Shown here piece after piece: positions 33,364-45,539 of a stretch of 64,000 bases of DNA. The first letter of the stretch is position 1. Every line of letters starts with the position of its first letter. The stretch is from the NCBI RefSeq assembly GCF_963422355.1, contig NC_085085.1, positions 13,827,485 through 13,891,484 of the forward strand, given 5' to 3'. Origin of the DNA: Corticium candelabrum (taxonomy: Eukaryota > Porifera > Homoscleromorpha > Homosclerophorida > Plakinidae). The notes under the pieces were generated by a model, which was not told the DNA's origin, ran no database searches, and worked only from the letters and a program-made list of their open reading frames with translations. The position numbers and the translations under genes are program-made.

Positions 33364-35771
33364 TTACAGCCTATTCAGTGTAGGGTGACTACTATCCAGT
33401 CTAGTCAGCATTCTAGAGAGCCAAACTTTCACAGTGTAGTCATCACTGCCAGATACCAACATACCAGGATTGCTAGGATTTAATGCCACAGAATTAACGA
33501 CGTCATCGTGTCCTGCAAGACATGCAACTCTCGCCCCTGACTGCCGATGCCAGATGTGAACCTGCTTGTCTTCTGCTCCACTACACATAAACGAGCAACA
33601 AACATGATATATTGCGATAATAGACAGTAGATGACTGTAATTCTGTTTTATGTTTGATTAAGGTTAACTTTTTTCGTTCCTAAATTAGCATGCCTGCAGT
33701 GTGTTTCTTCGCCTTCAAGCAACAATATAACGGAGCCTCCAACTACTGGATATACTATGCATGCCCGCGTACTATGAATGGCTTTGCTGAGAGCTGCAAG
33801 TAAACAAACCTCAAGACACTGCTATATCCTATGTGACGCGACTTACTGAGTGCAAAATAATCAGGTAGCATTACAAATTGCCAGTCCACATTCATTCTCA
33901 GTAAATACTCTTTTTAACTAGTATTTCAGTGTGGAAAAAGGGCTTGGACAGACTGAACCTTGTTCAAACATTCTTGTTGTTGTTACATGTCTAAAAAGTG
34001 CCTCCCCTACTGAAGCCATTTTGCATGTAATTTTTGTTAACCAACTTTCAAGGGAAAAATGTTGTTAAAGGCAGCTGATGTTTTCTCTGGATAAAGCATA
34101 ACAGTTACACCACTGGAAAGATCATCACGTGCTAGGAGACAAGGTTTACACTATCATATATGCGTAGGGGTGAATGTTTTGTCCAAAAACGTCCCAAAAC
34201 TGGTGCAGTATTTGGTCAGACAAACAACACATTTGGTGGGACATTGTCCTATGTCCTACCGTTATTTTCCACACTGAGTATTTACATTATTTGAAGATAC
34301 GCAATGCCATTTTGGTGAGACTTATAATACGATGCTTCCTAATACGTCCATCAATATTACTATTAAGTATTAATTAATATTAATTATTAATTTATTATTA
34401 TTAATAATAATGAATAATTTAGATATCATACATCTTGTATACTGTATGTGATTAAACATGTGCATTATTTTGTCAAAAACATTAAGATTGTAATTACACT
34501 AAAATTGTCATCAGGTAACAAACACATACTACAGCAATGGCAGCTAGAGCTTACCTTGCAACGTAGTGCTTTCCTACGTCCAGGTATATGAAGAAGCAGT
34601 TCTCTGCTTCTGTGAAACAACGATGACCTGATAAAGTTTGGATGTGTTCCCATTCCATAGGACTTTTCAATCGATAAACCCTCATGGCAACATCGGACAC
34701 AATGGGAGGACCGACGGAAGGACCCGGCTCCACGTGGTCATCTGTAAACGATCGACAATTGACGTACAAATACTGCTGATCAGTAGACACAGCTAGTCCG
34801 ATAACGTGACCGTTGAATTCTACAGCTAAGAAGCCTTTTCCTGATGCCTTTTTTACGGAATCGGAATAACTAGCACTGGCTGGAATAACACAACATCCTA
34901 ACTGGTGCGGTGAATAGTAGCTCTCACCGAGTGTATACAGCAATGCTCGACAATGATCATCTCCAGATTCGAGATACTCTGCTGTTTTAAAAGTCAGTAT
35001 GCGGAGTTGTCTCAAGTAAGCACCATTGATACATCTAAAGCAACCAATTTCCTTGCTGTCAGGTTGTACATTAGAGACCACGTCACTAGCAGACACAACA
35101 GTGTCTGTCATCCGTTCACCAACAAATCGAAGTTGTCCATGCACGACTGTTGTATCGTCTAGCCAAGTGCCCGCTAAATCAAAAGGATTGTTCTTATACA
35201 GCCCAATGACTTGTTTCAACTGCATGTCATAGACGGCAACCTCGCCTCTATTACTGTCACCCAACATCCCACAAGCAGACACAAGCAACATCGTGTCGTC
35301 TGCATTGAATTCGGAATACTGAACATGCAGCCATGGTACACCGACGACACGATAGTCTGAAAAGTTGATAACATCGTATCTCTCCAACTGCAGCTGATCG
35401 GTGACGGTCCATATGGCTGCTCTGGCGTCTTTTGATGAACTACACACAAATCGCCCGTTGTTGGAGAACGAAACGTGAAGAACCTCGTCGTTGTGGAAAG
35501 TTAGTGTCTGAATACACACTCTAGGAACTTCTTGTTCGAATGATTTGTACACAGACAAGAAGGACGACTGCGAATCATCTCTAAACGGCTCGAGTGATGC
35601 GTCGAGGAGTTGTGTGGGAGCGTATTTCGCGTAGAGACGCTTTTTCCATAGCAAATTGTCACGACTAACCTTGAACCAACCACGACATGTGAGACCTGCA
35701 TTTAGCGAAGCTCGGTCGGACATAAAGGAAAAAACACCGAGCAGTACTTCGTCAGGTAAACTCTGCCACAT
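33364..35771 (-). CDS. FBXW5: F-box/WD-repeat protein 5
   Basis: Two exons, 35771-34555 (phase 2) and 33580-33364, give 477 residues; human FBXW5 has 566. ATG 35771 begins MWQSLPDEVLLGVFSF, the F-box, which docks on SKP1. WD repeats follow: VLHVSFSNNGRFVCSSSKDA, WLHVQYSEFNADDTMLLVS, then YSPHQLGCCVIP and HVIGLAVSTDQQYLYVNCRS as in human FBXW5. The last two repeats span the intron (FFIYLDVGKHYVAR/S then GAEDKQVHIWH and DVVNSVALNP...GSDDYTVKVW). In mammals it is the substrate receptor of SCF and CUL4 ligases acting on SASS6, TSC2 and EPS8. The shorter length comes from a reduced insert between the central repeats. The intron (33581-34554) carries only A/T-rich palindromic sequence. Confidence 0.93.
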
Positions 35772-36313
35772 GACCGTTAGCTCGAGAACCCAGACGGTCG
35801 TGTGCGCTAAGCATGTCCAGCCTGTCAAATTAGAAACCTACGCATAAAAGCTCATACCGACTTACAACTCGTGGAAGTAAAAGAGCGTGTTCTTTCGGCT
35901 TTGTTGTTATTGTGTCAAACTCGTTTTTCCACCTTGAACCTAAGGTGTTCAGGGTATACTATTTACCATAGTATTATAAAATACTTCAGCCCCGTGCCAC
36001 AATTGGAACCATCAGGGTTTTCACCATGCATGTGTTTCTGAATTGCTACACTTCCTTTACCTGTTCTAAGCAGTCTGCATTGTAGTTTACAGACTCATAT
36101 ATGTAAATGTCTAAAGTGTTGTATGTACTATTACACGTTACCTTTCTGTCTGCAATATCTACATCATATTTAGTAAATCATGATTCACTTGAACAATAGT
36201 ACGGACTACTGGTGCTCTTACATCTGGAGGACGACAGTAACACATAGTTTCTGCTATGTAGATTACTAGTGGACTGTCCGACACCTAGGTCAATCCCTAT
36301 ACAACAATGATCG

Positions 36314-36889
36314 TTACTTTCTCAGTATCTTCTTGATCTGAATGTCCTGGCCAATGATCTGATCATTCACTTTATCTGTCTTTTCAGCTATTCTCTCAAC
36401 CTGAGAATTCTGCCGATCCAACTCATTTCCCAGTTCCAAAGCCAAAACCTTTGCATGTTCCAGTCCTCTCTGTACACCTACCAAGTTCCTGTCAACAGCA
36501 TCCTCACACCCACTACTGGAAGCGTCCCACGCCAAGTCATTCGCTTTCTGCCTCATCAAATCAGTATCCAATCTCTCAACTGGAACTTCCTTTGAAACCA
36601 TTCTATCGTTTTCTTTTTCAGTTTTAGGACTCCTCGAAAACAACGACGCGAAGACGCTACGAATACCGCGTAGGTGATGGCTCGTCGTCTTCAGATCTTC
36701 TTCGATGTCATCCAATTTTTGTTCAGTGCGATTGAGAGTTTCTCCCTGTGTGTAGAGCTCGGTGGCAGTTGCGGTACCAACGTGAAGACAATTTTCAACG
36801 AGACCTAGACACCTTTCACTGCTTTCCTGCATCCGACGCTCCCGTTCCTCCTTCAGAAGCTGCATTTCAGCTCTAGACCTACCAGCCAT
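36314..36889 (-). CDS. SNAP29: SNAP-29-like Qbc-SNARE
   Basis: Intronless, 191 residues from ATG 36889. Two SNARE motifs are present. The Qb motif spans about 25-87, with zero-layer Gln48 in ELYTQGETLNRTEQ (human SNAP-29 has ELVRQGEVLERTE). The Qc motif spans about 132-189, with Gln160 in NELDRQNSQVERI. The segment LRGIRSVFASLF matches the SNAP-29 sequence after its first motif. There is no Cys-rich palmitoylation cluster between motifs, unlike SNAP-23/25, so the protein is probably soluble and recruited to membranes by syntaxins. SNAP-29 acts in autophagosome-lysosome and endosomal fusion. It is shorter than human SNAP-29 (258) because the N terminus and linker are reduced. Lack of introns is unusual among its neighbours and could mark an old retrocopy. 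Confidence 0.85.
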   Translation of the reverse strand: MAGRSRAEMQLLKEERERRMQESSERCLGLVENCLHVGTATATELYTQGETLNRTEQKLDDIEEDLKTTSHHLRGIRSVFASLFSRSPKTEKENDRMVSKEVPVERLDTDLMRQKANDLAWDASSSGCEDAVDRNLVGVQRGLEHAKVLALELGNELDRQNSQVERIAEKTDKVNDQIIGQDIQIKKILRK

Positions 36890-36981
36890 ATTCCTATGAC
36901 GCAATTACGTATTCGATCCCGGATGTGAACAGCCAGCGAACCAAGTTGTGCAACGGTTCCCAAATATCATTAGTCCGAGAC

Positions 36982-37061
36982 GCGCATGCGCTAGCAGTAG
37001 ACGGACGAACCAGAGACGTAATACGGGCTCTGGGACGAACAATTGGAATGCAGCGCATGCG
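36982..37061. promoter_or_regulatory. Pair of NRF1-type sites upstream of SNAP-29
   Basis: GCGCATGCGC at 36982-36991 and GCGCATGCG at 37053-37061 lie 93-172 bp upstream of the SNAP-29 start. Both are near-perfect NRF1 palindromes, typical of broadly expressed genes. Confidence 0.5.
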
Positions 37062-37356
37062 TTCACTTTTGCAGACATAGACGTCAGCGGACGTAACGTA
37101 TAGCTACGGTTTTATTAGTTATTTTAGTTACAGGATCAATTAATATGCAGCTTGACAAAGCTCTAGATCGAGTTCACTTGCTGATAATTCACAATTGCAA
37201 GCAACATGCATACACACGTACTGTTCACATATACGCACATGCCTGCTGCCACATTTGAAATACATTCATTCATTCCGTTCTAGCTTACAGAAGATCAAAT
37301 TCACATAGAGCCAGGTCTCTGCCACAGTGCAAGTCATATGGCTCTGAGTCAGATCA

Positions 37357-37434
37357 TAGCCTCAAATTTCCAGACCAGAGAGCGCGAACTAGAGTTCGCG
37401 CGCGCGCGCTCTCTGGTCTGGAAGTTGGAGGCTA
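37357..37434. mobile_element. 78-bp Mutator-like foldback MITE with 9-bp duplication
   Basis: The element is nearly one palindrome. The left end is TAGCCTCAAATTTCCAGACC and the right end, on the other strand, is TAGCCTCCAACTTCCAGACC; the middle is (CG)n-rich. It is flanked by an exact 9-bp direct repeat, GTCAGATCA (37348-37356 and 37435-37443). Size, ends and duplication all fit a non-autonomous Mutator-like element. Confidence 0.85.
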
Positions 37435-37663
37435 GTCAGATCATACTGCAGCGCAAAATACTGCTCGCGTGACTGTTCACTTTCTACACGCAACTGATTC
37501 AACATGTATGAACCCATGCGCTACAAAACATAGCTCCCACAAAAATAAACTAATTCTTAACCTATTATGTACAAAAACCACACCTTGCTAATTTACAGCA
37601 CTTATGATAATGACAGTTAATTCTGATATATCCTCTGTAATAATGTGTAACAAGAAGTCAGAA

Positions 37664-37855
37664 TCACAATCCAGTGGATTTCTTCCAAAAGCAATAATGA
37701 CACCAACTGCCAGTAACACCCTTTGAATAGAGCGGCAAATCAATCACTACAATATAGGTCTGACGAAGCAAGAGTTTGTCATCTGCACCTCCAATAATAA
37801 GACAAGAGTGTGGACGATCAAACCAGGGATTCACTGCACACAGCAAACAACACAC
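37664..37855 (-). other. Possible orphan minus-strand exon
   Basis: After a GTGTGCAG acceptor near 37834 an open frame reads VNPWFDRPHSCLIIGG and continues to a stop at 37664. The residue mix looks protein-like, but I recognise no family, and no partner exon with matching phase was found. It may be a further 3' exon of the upstream cadherin gene or chance. Confidence 0.25.
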
Positions 37856-38052
37856 ATCAAGTATCACTATAACTACACATATAAACATACAATGCTATTG
37901 CTATCCCATTAGATGGTACAATCAAAAATTTTTTTGAACATCTAGATGACTACAAGTGCAATGTGACCACTCTTATCTGACTGGGGTTTATAGCAATAAG
38001 TCAGTGTGTACACTACACAAAAGAAAGCTCAAGGGCCCTAGCTAGAGTCTGT

Positions 38053-41000
38053 TCAAAACAGAGTAGACTGTGGGTATGGTATAGGTTCATCATCAACTTC
38101 ATGATCAGAATTAGAGAAAGAGAAGTCACTCATGAGGGTGCTTCTGTCCATTAAAGCTAGAAAGAGGTCTCTGTTCCTAACAACACTTATGATGTTCACA
38201 CAGGTAATTAGATTTCTCCATTACCAATGCATTTCACATGATTACATTTGGTTCCACAACTGGTCTAAACAGACTGTTGAGTAGAACTAATGGCATGCCA
38301 AACATACTGGATTAATTCTACTGGATTGGTTAGCCAACCAGAGTTGGCAACTTGGGGCAAGCGCTGTGGGAGAGATCTAAATAAATCTTCCTTGGCAATC
38401 AAGTGTCCAGAATATTATGGATTTTTCCCAACAGACTCTAGTGCACCAGACAGTCAGCTGCATCCTGTTAGCATTATTGTCATTCTATTAAACTATGTAA
38501 TCTACATACTATGAGCATGTTTAGTGTGTGAGCTACATTACCAATCACTTAGCAAAAGAGTAAGCTGAGAGCCTATACCTGTATGTGTAATCACTATTCT
38601 CCTCTTCAATTTAATTAATTGGATATGTATGGAATCAAAATAGGCAATGGTTATTAAATACATGCAGGTTAGACTCACAACACTACAGGCTACATGCATG
38701 CATGCATACTGTTAGGAACATCAGTCAATGTGTTGAAGACACTTGTTTTTACCTACCTTCGTACACTCACAGCACTGAATGCTCTTTCTACTGGTGCTGG
38801 TGCACTGACTGTAGAAATGCCATCTGTAAAACTGGAGCCAAGACTGAGTCTCCGGCTATCAATACACATGATCACTTCAGCATCTAAGTTGTGTGCATAG
38901 AAACTTCCAACTTTTTAACTTACAGATCTATAGCACCAATCTCCGCCATGCTATTCTGCAGAGAATGAAATCGTGTTTGGTCTTGAACTGGAGCAGAGGA
39001 CCATCTGTGCCGCTGGCTGGGAGTTAGAAAGCCATGCTTTCCTCTTAGTCCTGTCAATGAGCAAGCCCTACACATAACACCAAACAAATAAACAAGCGAA
39101 GCCATCTCCCACTGTGTCAACACATGATGAGTTACATCACACTCAACAGGGGGAACCACCTCACTTACCAATTAATAAAGCAAATGTTTACGAACAGATC
39201 GAATGTCATACATTTTGCATGTTATAAATACTGGACATTGCAGTTCACATAACAGAAACTAGAGCTTCCTACTAAAAATACACACATGAAACCAGCATCA
39301 ACAGACAAGTACAATCTGTTGAAGACCCCCACAGCAAGTAATAGCATTGCAGCACCCTAACAGACAATGTTTTTGTCATCTTGCTCTTACATGTGTCCAG
39401 ATGACTGCACGGTGGGCACTCTCAGTGGAGATGTCTGAGAGGATGTCTCTTCCTCTATGACCCCATCAATGCCAGACCCCTGCCTTATCACAGGAAGGCT
39501 ATTGACACTGTGTAAGCTGGGAACAGAAAATTGAAGTGTTGTCATTGTGTTGAAAAACGTTCTTGATCAAACATGCAAACCTATTATGTGACTCCTTCTT
39601 GTCTCTTCCAATGGTATCCATTTCAATATCTTTGTGTTTGTCCACTCTACAGCCAAGATACACAACATAACTGTCATATCACCTTCTCAATACACATTCT
39701 GTCTGCTTACTTTTGTAAAGTAACTTCTGTCAGTTCATTATTTAAATTTTTCCTGGGTTTCTCCTTTCCAGGTTTGTATGACCTATAATAAACTCTTCCA
39801 TGTAAAGTCTGTAAACTAGGCAGACTAACCAATACATACCCATGTTCTGTCCTCCATCTCACTATCACTGCTACCATCATGACCAGGACAATCACCAGAA
39901 CCCCACATATAGACCCAATAACTGCAACAATGAGAGTCTCGCTGGATGAATCAGGTGACCTAACAGTTGGGCCTACACCATCACCAGAACTCATCAAATA
40001 TGTTGGTTTTGATGTGGGTTCCATTGACATGAATTTTTCTGATGGAGACACTGATGCAGTCACAGCTATTGGCTCTGCTAAGGTCAACACAAATGAAGCA
40101 GAAGAACGATAAGAATTATTGTCTTGACATGACACAGTAACAGAGTAATTGCCAAGATTCAAATCACCAAGCAATTTGTTCACTTTTACATTTCCTTGAG
40201 TATCAACAGTAAGAAATCCTGTAATCCGATTCAATCCAAGTAGACTGAATCTGACCTCTTTGTCATTGGAAACAGTAGAAATGCAAGTTGCATTTACAAC
40301 AGAGGTGCCGACTTGTGCAGATCTCCATACATTCACAGTCTTTGCTACCAACTCTATCCGAGGACTCACATCAATAATCTTAAAAGTTACTTCGGCTTTG
40401 TCAGTTTTCCTTGAACTATGAGAAACAGCCTGGTCAATGGCTTCAACTATCAATGTGAGGAGTGAGTCGCCATTTCTAATACTCAGTTGTCTTTCCAATC
40501 GAATACTACCATCTGTGGCATTGACACTGAAGCTGTGTCGTCCCGTTCCACCAACAAGAGAATATCGAATCTGACCATCAGGACCCACATCATCATCATT
40601 AGCAGTTACACGGTTCACTGTCGTGTCCACAGCAGTTTGTTCAGGAACATCCCACTTGAAGACACCCCCATGCTCAAATACTGGTGGAAAGTCGTTACTG
40701 CGATTAACATGGATAAAAACTGTCAAATTGACTGTCTGCGTCTGAACTAAAGGATTAGAGTCCTCGACTTGAATTTTAAGCCAATAATATACAGGTGTCC
40801 GTTGACTGAGATCGTTTTTCACCACCACGATTCCCTTCACCTCTATTCCAAACACGTCGGGATCGCTTTCCTCCACCACACGATATATCGGCTGTGCATT
40901 CAGATCTCTGTCCACACAGTTCACATTCACAACTTCGTTTGCATTCTCAGATACATACACATCATACACAGCACGTTCACAACGAGGTCCATTGTCATTG

Positions 41001-43733
41001 ACATCATCAACCATGACTGTCAGTACAGTAGATCCAGAATGACTTGGCACACCTTGATCAGTGGCCACAACTTGAAGTGTGTACTTTTCTTTGGTCTCCC
41101 TATCTAATGACTTGTCTGTGTAAACAATTCCAGTCCTTGGATCTATTGTAAACAGGTGTGATCCTGTCAAACTGTACACTATCTTTCCATCTTGTCCATT
41201 ATCTTTGTCTGCTGCATATACTTTGACCACAGAAGTGCCAATTTGTGCATTTTCTGAAATTCGAGTGAAATAAGTCTGTTTGTCAAAAACAGGGGAGTGC
41301 ATGTTTACATTAATAACATGCACTCTAACTAGAGTTTGTGAAATGAGAGAAGGAAAACCAAAGTCAGAGCAAAGAACAGTCAAATTAAAAGTTGAATTAG
41401 ACAACACCAGTGGTTGTTTCTTTAGAACTAGATCGTTGCCAGTAAGACCGAATGCGCTAGTTGGATCTTGTAACGACAGTGCTACATCCCCATTCGGTCC
41501 GGTGTCATCATCTGAACATGTAAACTGGACAATAGTATGATTGATAACAGCACTCTCAAGGACAGTAGCATCCAATAATCCTCTAGGTAGCAAAACTGGC
41601 TTATTGTCATTGACGTCCAGCACTGAGACTTCCACAACAGTCATGTTTGAAATTGACCTGTTTAGTACATCTGTTGCTGAAACTACAAGTCTCCATACAG
41701 GATCTGCCTCTCTATCGAGAGACTTCACAACACTGAGGTTTCCTGATGCACTTACATGAAAGTTCCCAGCTGAGTTTCCAGACTCAATTTGGTATAGGAC
41801 ATCATCATTATCATGACCAGTCCTGGGATTAAAGTAAATAGCATCAATCTCACCAACAAGGTAGGGTACAGTGACATCTTCTCTAGTCATGAACAAATAA
41901 TGTGAAAGAGTAAATTGTGGGACTAAGAACCTATTAGTGATAACAGTAATGAGCACTACAGCATTGTTTCTGCTCATTAGAGGACTGTCTCCTGTGTCTA
42001 TGGCCTGGACAGAGAGATTATAGAATCTCCATCTGGTGAAGTCTAATTTCCTCAAGAGCACAATGTCTCCATTAGATGTAACACTGAACGTTGCATTTAA
42101 CTCATCACCTCCCACAATTTGGTACTTGAGAGCAGCATTGTGATGAATGTCCTTATCTACTGCTGTCAGTGTTAGAATGCTTTGGCCAATGGGCAAGATG
42201 TCATTGACCTCTGTGCTGTAGTAGGCGGGAGAGAAAGCGGGTCTGTTGTCATTGGCATCTCGTACTGTAATAGAAACAAGAGCACTTCCTGATTTCTGAG
42301 GAATTCCATCATCCAAGGCCACAACTGGAATGTAATAAGAAAACTCAGTTTCTCTATCCAGAGTATGAGCCACAGATATTTCTCCGCTAGTCTTATTGAT
42401 GCTGAAAGCAGACGGAGGAAAAGAGCTCGAGAAGTCGTACTTCACAACAGAGCCTGGATCCTTGTCTAACGCTCTAACCAGAAGAACCACCTTGCCCACT
42501 GGTACATCTTCAGGTACACTCTGAGAGTAGATCTTCTGGGTAAACTTGGGAGCATAGTTGTTGGGAACAGTACCAGCTACACAACATAACACAATCAGAA
42601 TCTCCACACTCACAGTCAAGTTTCTCTCTCCACCAGCCATTAGGAGGCGTGTGGACTCTAAATAGCAGCAGACAAAGCTGCACCACACTAGAGACAGAAC
42701 TCCGGATATTAATGGCTCTGCCCCCACCAAAACTAGGCGACTAAGCGTCTAACATATAAATAACATACCCGTACAACACTCCAGCCACAAGCACTCGAGT
42801 AGCTCACTTATCAAGGGTCTTCTTCTCTGTTCTAACATTGCGGCACCCACTGGTTCCTCCCTACAATATGTGTAAGGCTCCCCGCAAAGTTGTCACGGAA
42901 TGTTGTGTTCAAGCAATGTTACCATAGACACAGAATGACAAGATTCTAGAGCAACTTCCACCTAGTGCACCAACTGGCCACTAGTGGGCCAATTTCCCTC
43001 AGCTTGACTGCAAAAACTAATAACTTGCGAAAATCAAACTGTTGACCTAACGAGAGAGCGCCGTACGGATGCCCTACAGTCCAGAATGCAACATTTTACT
43101 TGCTCGTTCACATTCCACCAACATTTACCACACTACGTCGCAATGTAATGTCTACTTTTTTTGCCGTTTGTTCACATGCTCTCGAACGGCTGCAGACCCC
43201 ATGTGAGCTGATTTCGCAGCGATAAGTTTTACACATAGGAGTTCCGAGTTCCGACACGCGTAGCCAAACGACACACACCAAAGAGACGACAATTTGAACG
43301 CTCACGACGGTCGACTGACACTACGCGGCGTTCTCCACTCGACAGCACTACTACACGCTCGGACGCGTCACGTGAACCGATTTGGTGTTTGTTTCCTGAC
43401 GAAGCGTTTACATAGCACATTTACTGACTCAATCATCAGCCGCAAGACGATAGAAGAACGATTCTCACACTCTACAGTTAGCTAGCGAAGCCGTGCTCGT
43501 GCGATGCCCTCTATGTCATGCATAGACATAGCACGACAGACAGGTGTCAAAAAGAGACGCGATATAAAACAAACGAACTAACGGCGTGCGGTTGTCAATC
43601 CCACAAGCAGCAGAGAGTCGACCAGACCCGCAAGCGGCTGCCGCCCTCGCTGAACAAACTCACCTTCCATCGTGGCTGTCAGAACGCCGAGCAGCGTCAC
43701 TTGAAGAAGCCAGACACGTTCAATTTGAGTCAT
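38053..43733 (-). CDS. Protocadherin-like receptor with eight cadherin repeats
   Basis: Nearly the whole protein is one large exon ending at 39710. Eight cadherin repeats follow one another, with linker motifs such as RDANDNRPAF, LDVNDNKPVL, DDVNDNGPRC and RSNDFPPVF, and LDRET motifs inside repeats. A transmembrane helix (ETLIVAVIGSICGVLVIVLV) is followed by RWRTEHG. The cytoplasmic part continues in small exons (39504-39390, 39069-38922, 38893-38757, about 38156-38053); the last two junctions are ambiguous. A 57-nt in-frame intron (39839-39783) may or may not be removed. Two starts are possible: ATG 42640 inside the big exon (MAGGERNLTVSVEILIVLCC), or exon 43733-43664 (MTQIERVWLLQVTLLGVLTA, donor GTGAGT, phase 1) joined to an acceptor at 42576. 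Both give signal peptides. It should be a calcium-dependent adhesion or recognition receptor. No beta-catenin-binding motif was recognised, so it is not a classical cadherin. Confidence 0.9.
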
Positions 43734-44571
43734 TCTATGAGCCCTCTTCGGCTCGACTGCACGCCCCGAATCCGTCGCTTCGCTTCGACAGCTAGTTTGA
43801 ACACGCTTCCTACGCCGATGGCAGGACAAGTTTGAATCCAATGTCTCGCGTCTCCACAAAACTCGTGTGCGCCCGTTTGTTTGGCTGTACTGGGTAGTTC
43901 GCGATTGACTGATAAATTACGCAGATAATTCGATTGTGTAAATTGAGCCTAATAGTGTCCCTACGCATCTTTTCTCACGGGGATAACGCGCGAGAAGGCG
44001 GAGCTAATCGCTTCCGGAGTGAATTCGATCTGTACAGTGTAGTCGTAGTGCATCGACACTATTTCTTTACTTTGATCGTTTCTTTGAGTGAGCGCGTTTG
44101 CTCGCTAACGAGTCTCCCTATCAAACAATAGGTAGTTTGCATATCGTGCCAAATCATCGCTAACCACTACATCGAGTGAAGGTCGTGGGAAATGGGCTGG
44201 ACGATGGGAGGAGATTTGACACTCTACTAATAACACAAGCGACCAATCAGACGCGAGAAATCTAAACCGATTAGGGGCGTAACAAACTGCAACGTAAAAT
44301 AAGTGGGCGGTGACCTGACACTTCTCTGAACGACGCCATCAATCTCTCGTGCTTGTATCCTCAAGGGAACTCTCACCAAAGACGTCGTTTTGGACGCTCT
44401 CCAACCATTTATATCGACTTTTAACAAATAATTTAGTCGAAAGGTAAATACCAAATACGACGGCGGCGCGACATGACTGCAGGAGACATGTGTACTTTCG
44501 CCTCAGCTTGTGGTAATTTGACATCCGGATATATCATCGCCATCCTGTTTCCCATGCAATGAGGCTTCTTC
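43734..44571. other. Upstream flank of the cadherin gene
   Basis: No supported gene. Several overlapping open frames on both strands are short and low in similarity to anything known. Confidence 0.4.
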
Positions 44572-44994
44572 TCATTCCACTACAATGAGATTATCGGAAC
44601 ACATTTCCTCGCCCAATTTATATACATCAACACTATGTCGTGTGTTGGAAGCGTGTGACCTGACGACACATCGTCTGGAGATGCATACGCCACAGGTGGG
44701 GTAGTCTGAATTTCCTTGAGAATTAGGTGGGACGCGCTGCCGTCTCACGAGCAGCTGATACGATACAATCGCAACCACGAACGCCAACCAGTCGTTCGAG
44801 TTCGTCACTAATTCGCTATGCATTGACTCTACTTGCACGCATCTGTCGCGGTGCGATTGACAGGCTTCTAAACCAGCTGACCTGTTGTCAATTGAGGCTT
44901 CTTCTACTGAGTAAAGAAGCGCCTGCAGCATTTCATAATGACCGGCAATGAATCTGGCGTGTCTGTTTACTACAACAAAGAACACTAACAACAT
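44572..44994 (-). CDS. Hypothetical small membrane protein
   Basis: A 140-residue frame opens with a true ATG at 44994. A hydrophobic start (MLLVFFVVV) may be a short signal sequence, and DWLAFVVAIVSYQLLV (about residues 68-83) is a possible membrane helix, followed by RRQR, so the basic side would face the cytosol. The C-terminal part contains several cysteines (CGVCISRRC). I recognise no family, and splicing cannot be excluded. Chance remains a real alternative. Confidence 0.35.
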   Translation of the reverse strand: MLLVFFVVVNRHARFIAGHYEMLQALLYSVEEASIDNRSAGLEACQSHRDRCVQVESMHSELVTNSNDWLAFVVAIVSYQLLVRRQRVPPNSQGNSDYPTCGVCISRRCVVRSHASNTRHSVDVYKLGEEMCSDNLIVVE

Positions 44995-45539
44995 CTAGAC
45001 GAAACTGTAGGCATTCCCGCGGGACACCGGTCACTAGCGATATCGATCGAACAGCTCTGCGTACACAACAGGGTGTAATCGGTGCTCAAAGCATAATCTA
45101 AGTGGTGTTGTCACGTGATGGCAAACATGAGAAGAAAAATTCTAGACACCAATTGAAAAATACATGCACATGACGGTCGGTCATCTTGTTGTTAGACCAA
45201 AACCGGGAATGAACAAACCCTACTACTTTGTAATATATCTAGAGCTCCAGCTCGCATTTCCTAGTCAATATTGCTTTGTCTGTCTAGACGTAGGAAGGGC
45301 GGTCTTGTTTCTTTCTTTAGCATATTGTTTATACATATTCAGAGGGTGGATAGCAAAAGTTGGAACAAAAGTATAACGTGTAAAGCCATGCCACCAAAAC
45401 GTTACAGCAGGTGCGTGTTTTCTTAGTGTGTAGTATTATTCAAGTCAATTAATTGAAATATTTCTTTTCCCTAAAAGGAAAGTATGATATGGTTTCATTA
45501 ATATAATACAACTATTCATGTAAATACATTATATGTTAT

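Noticed and set aside
34953-35449. Plus-strand frames over FBXW5
   Set aside because: Shadows of the minus-strand FBXW5 coding exon.
40487-41759. Plus-strand frames over the cadherin
   Set aside because: Shadows of the large minus-strand cadherin exon.
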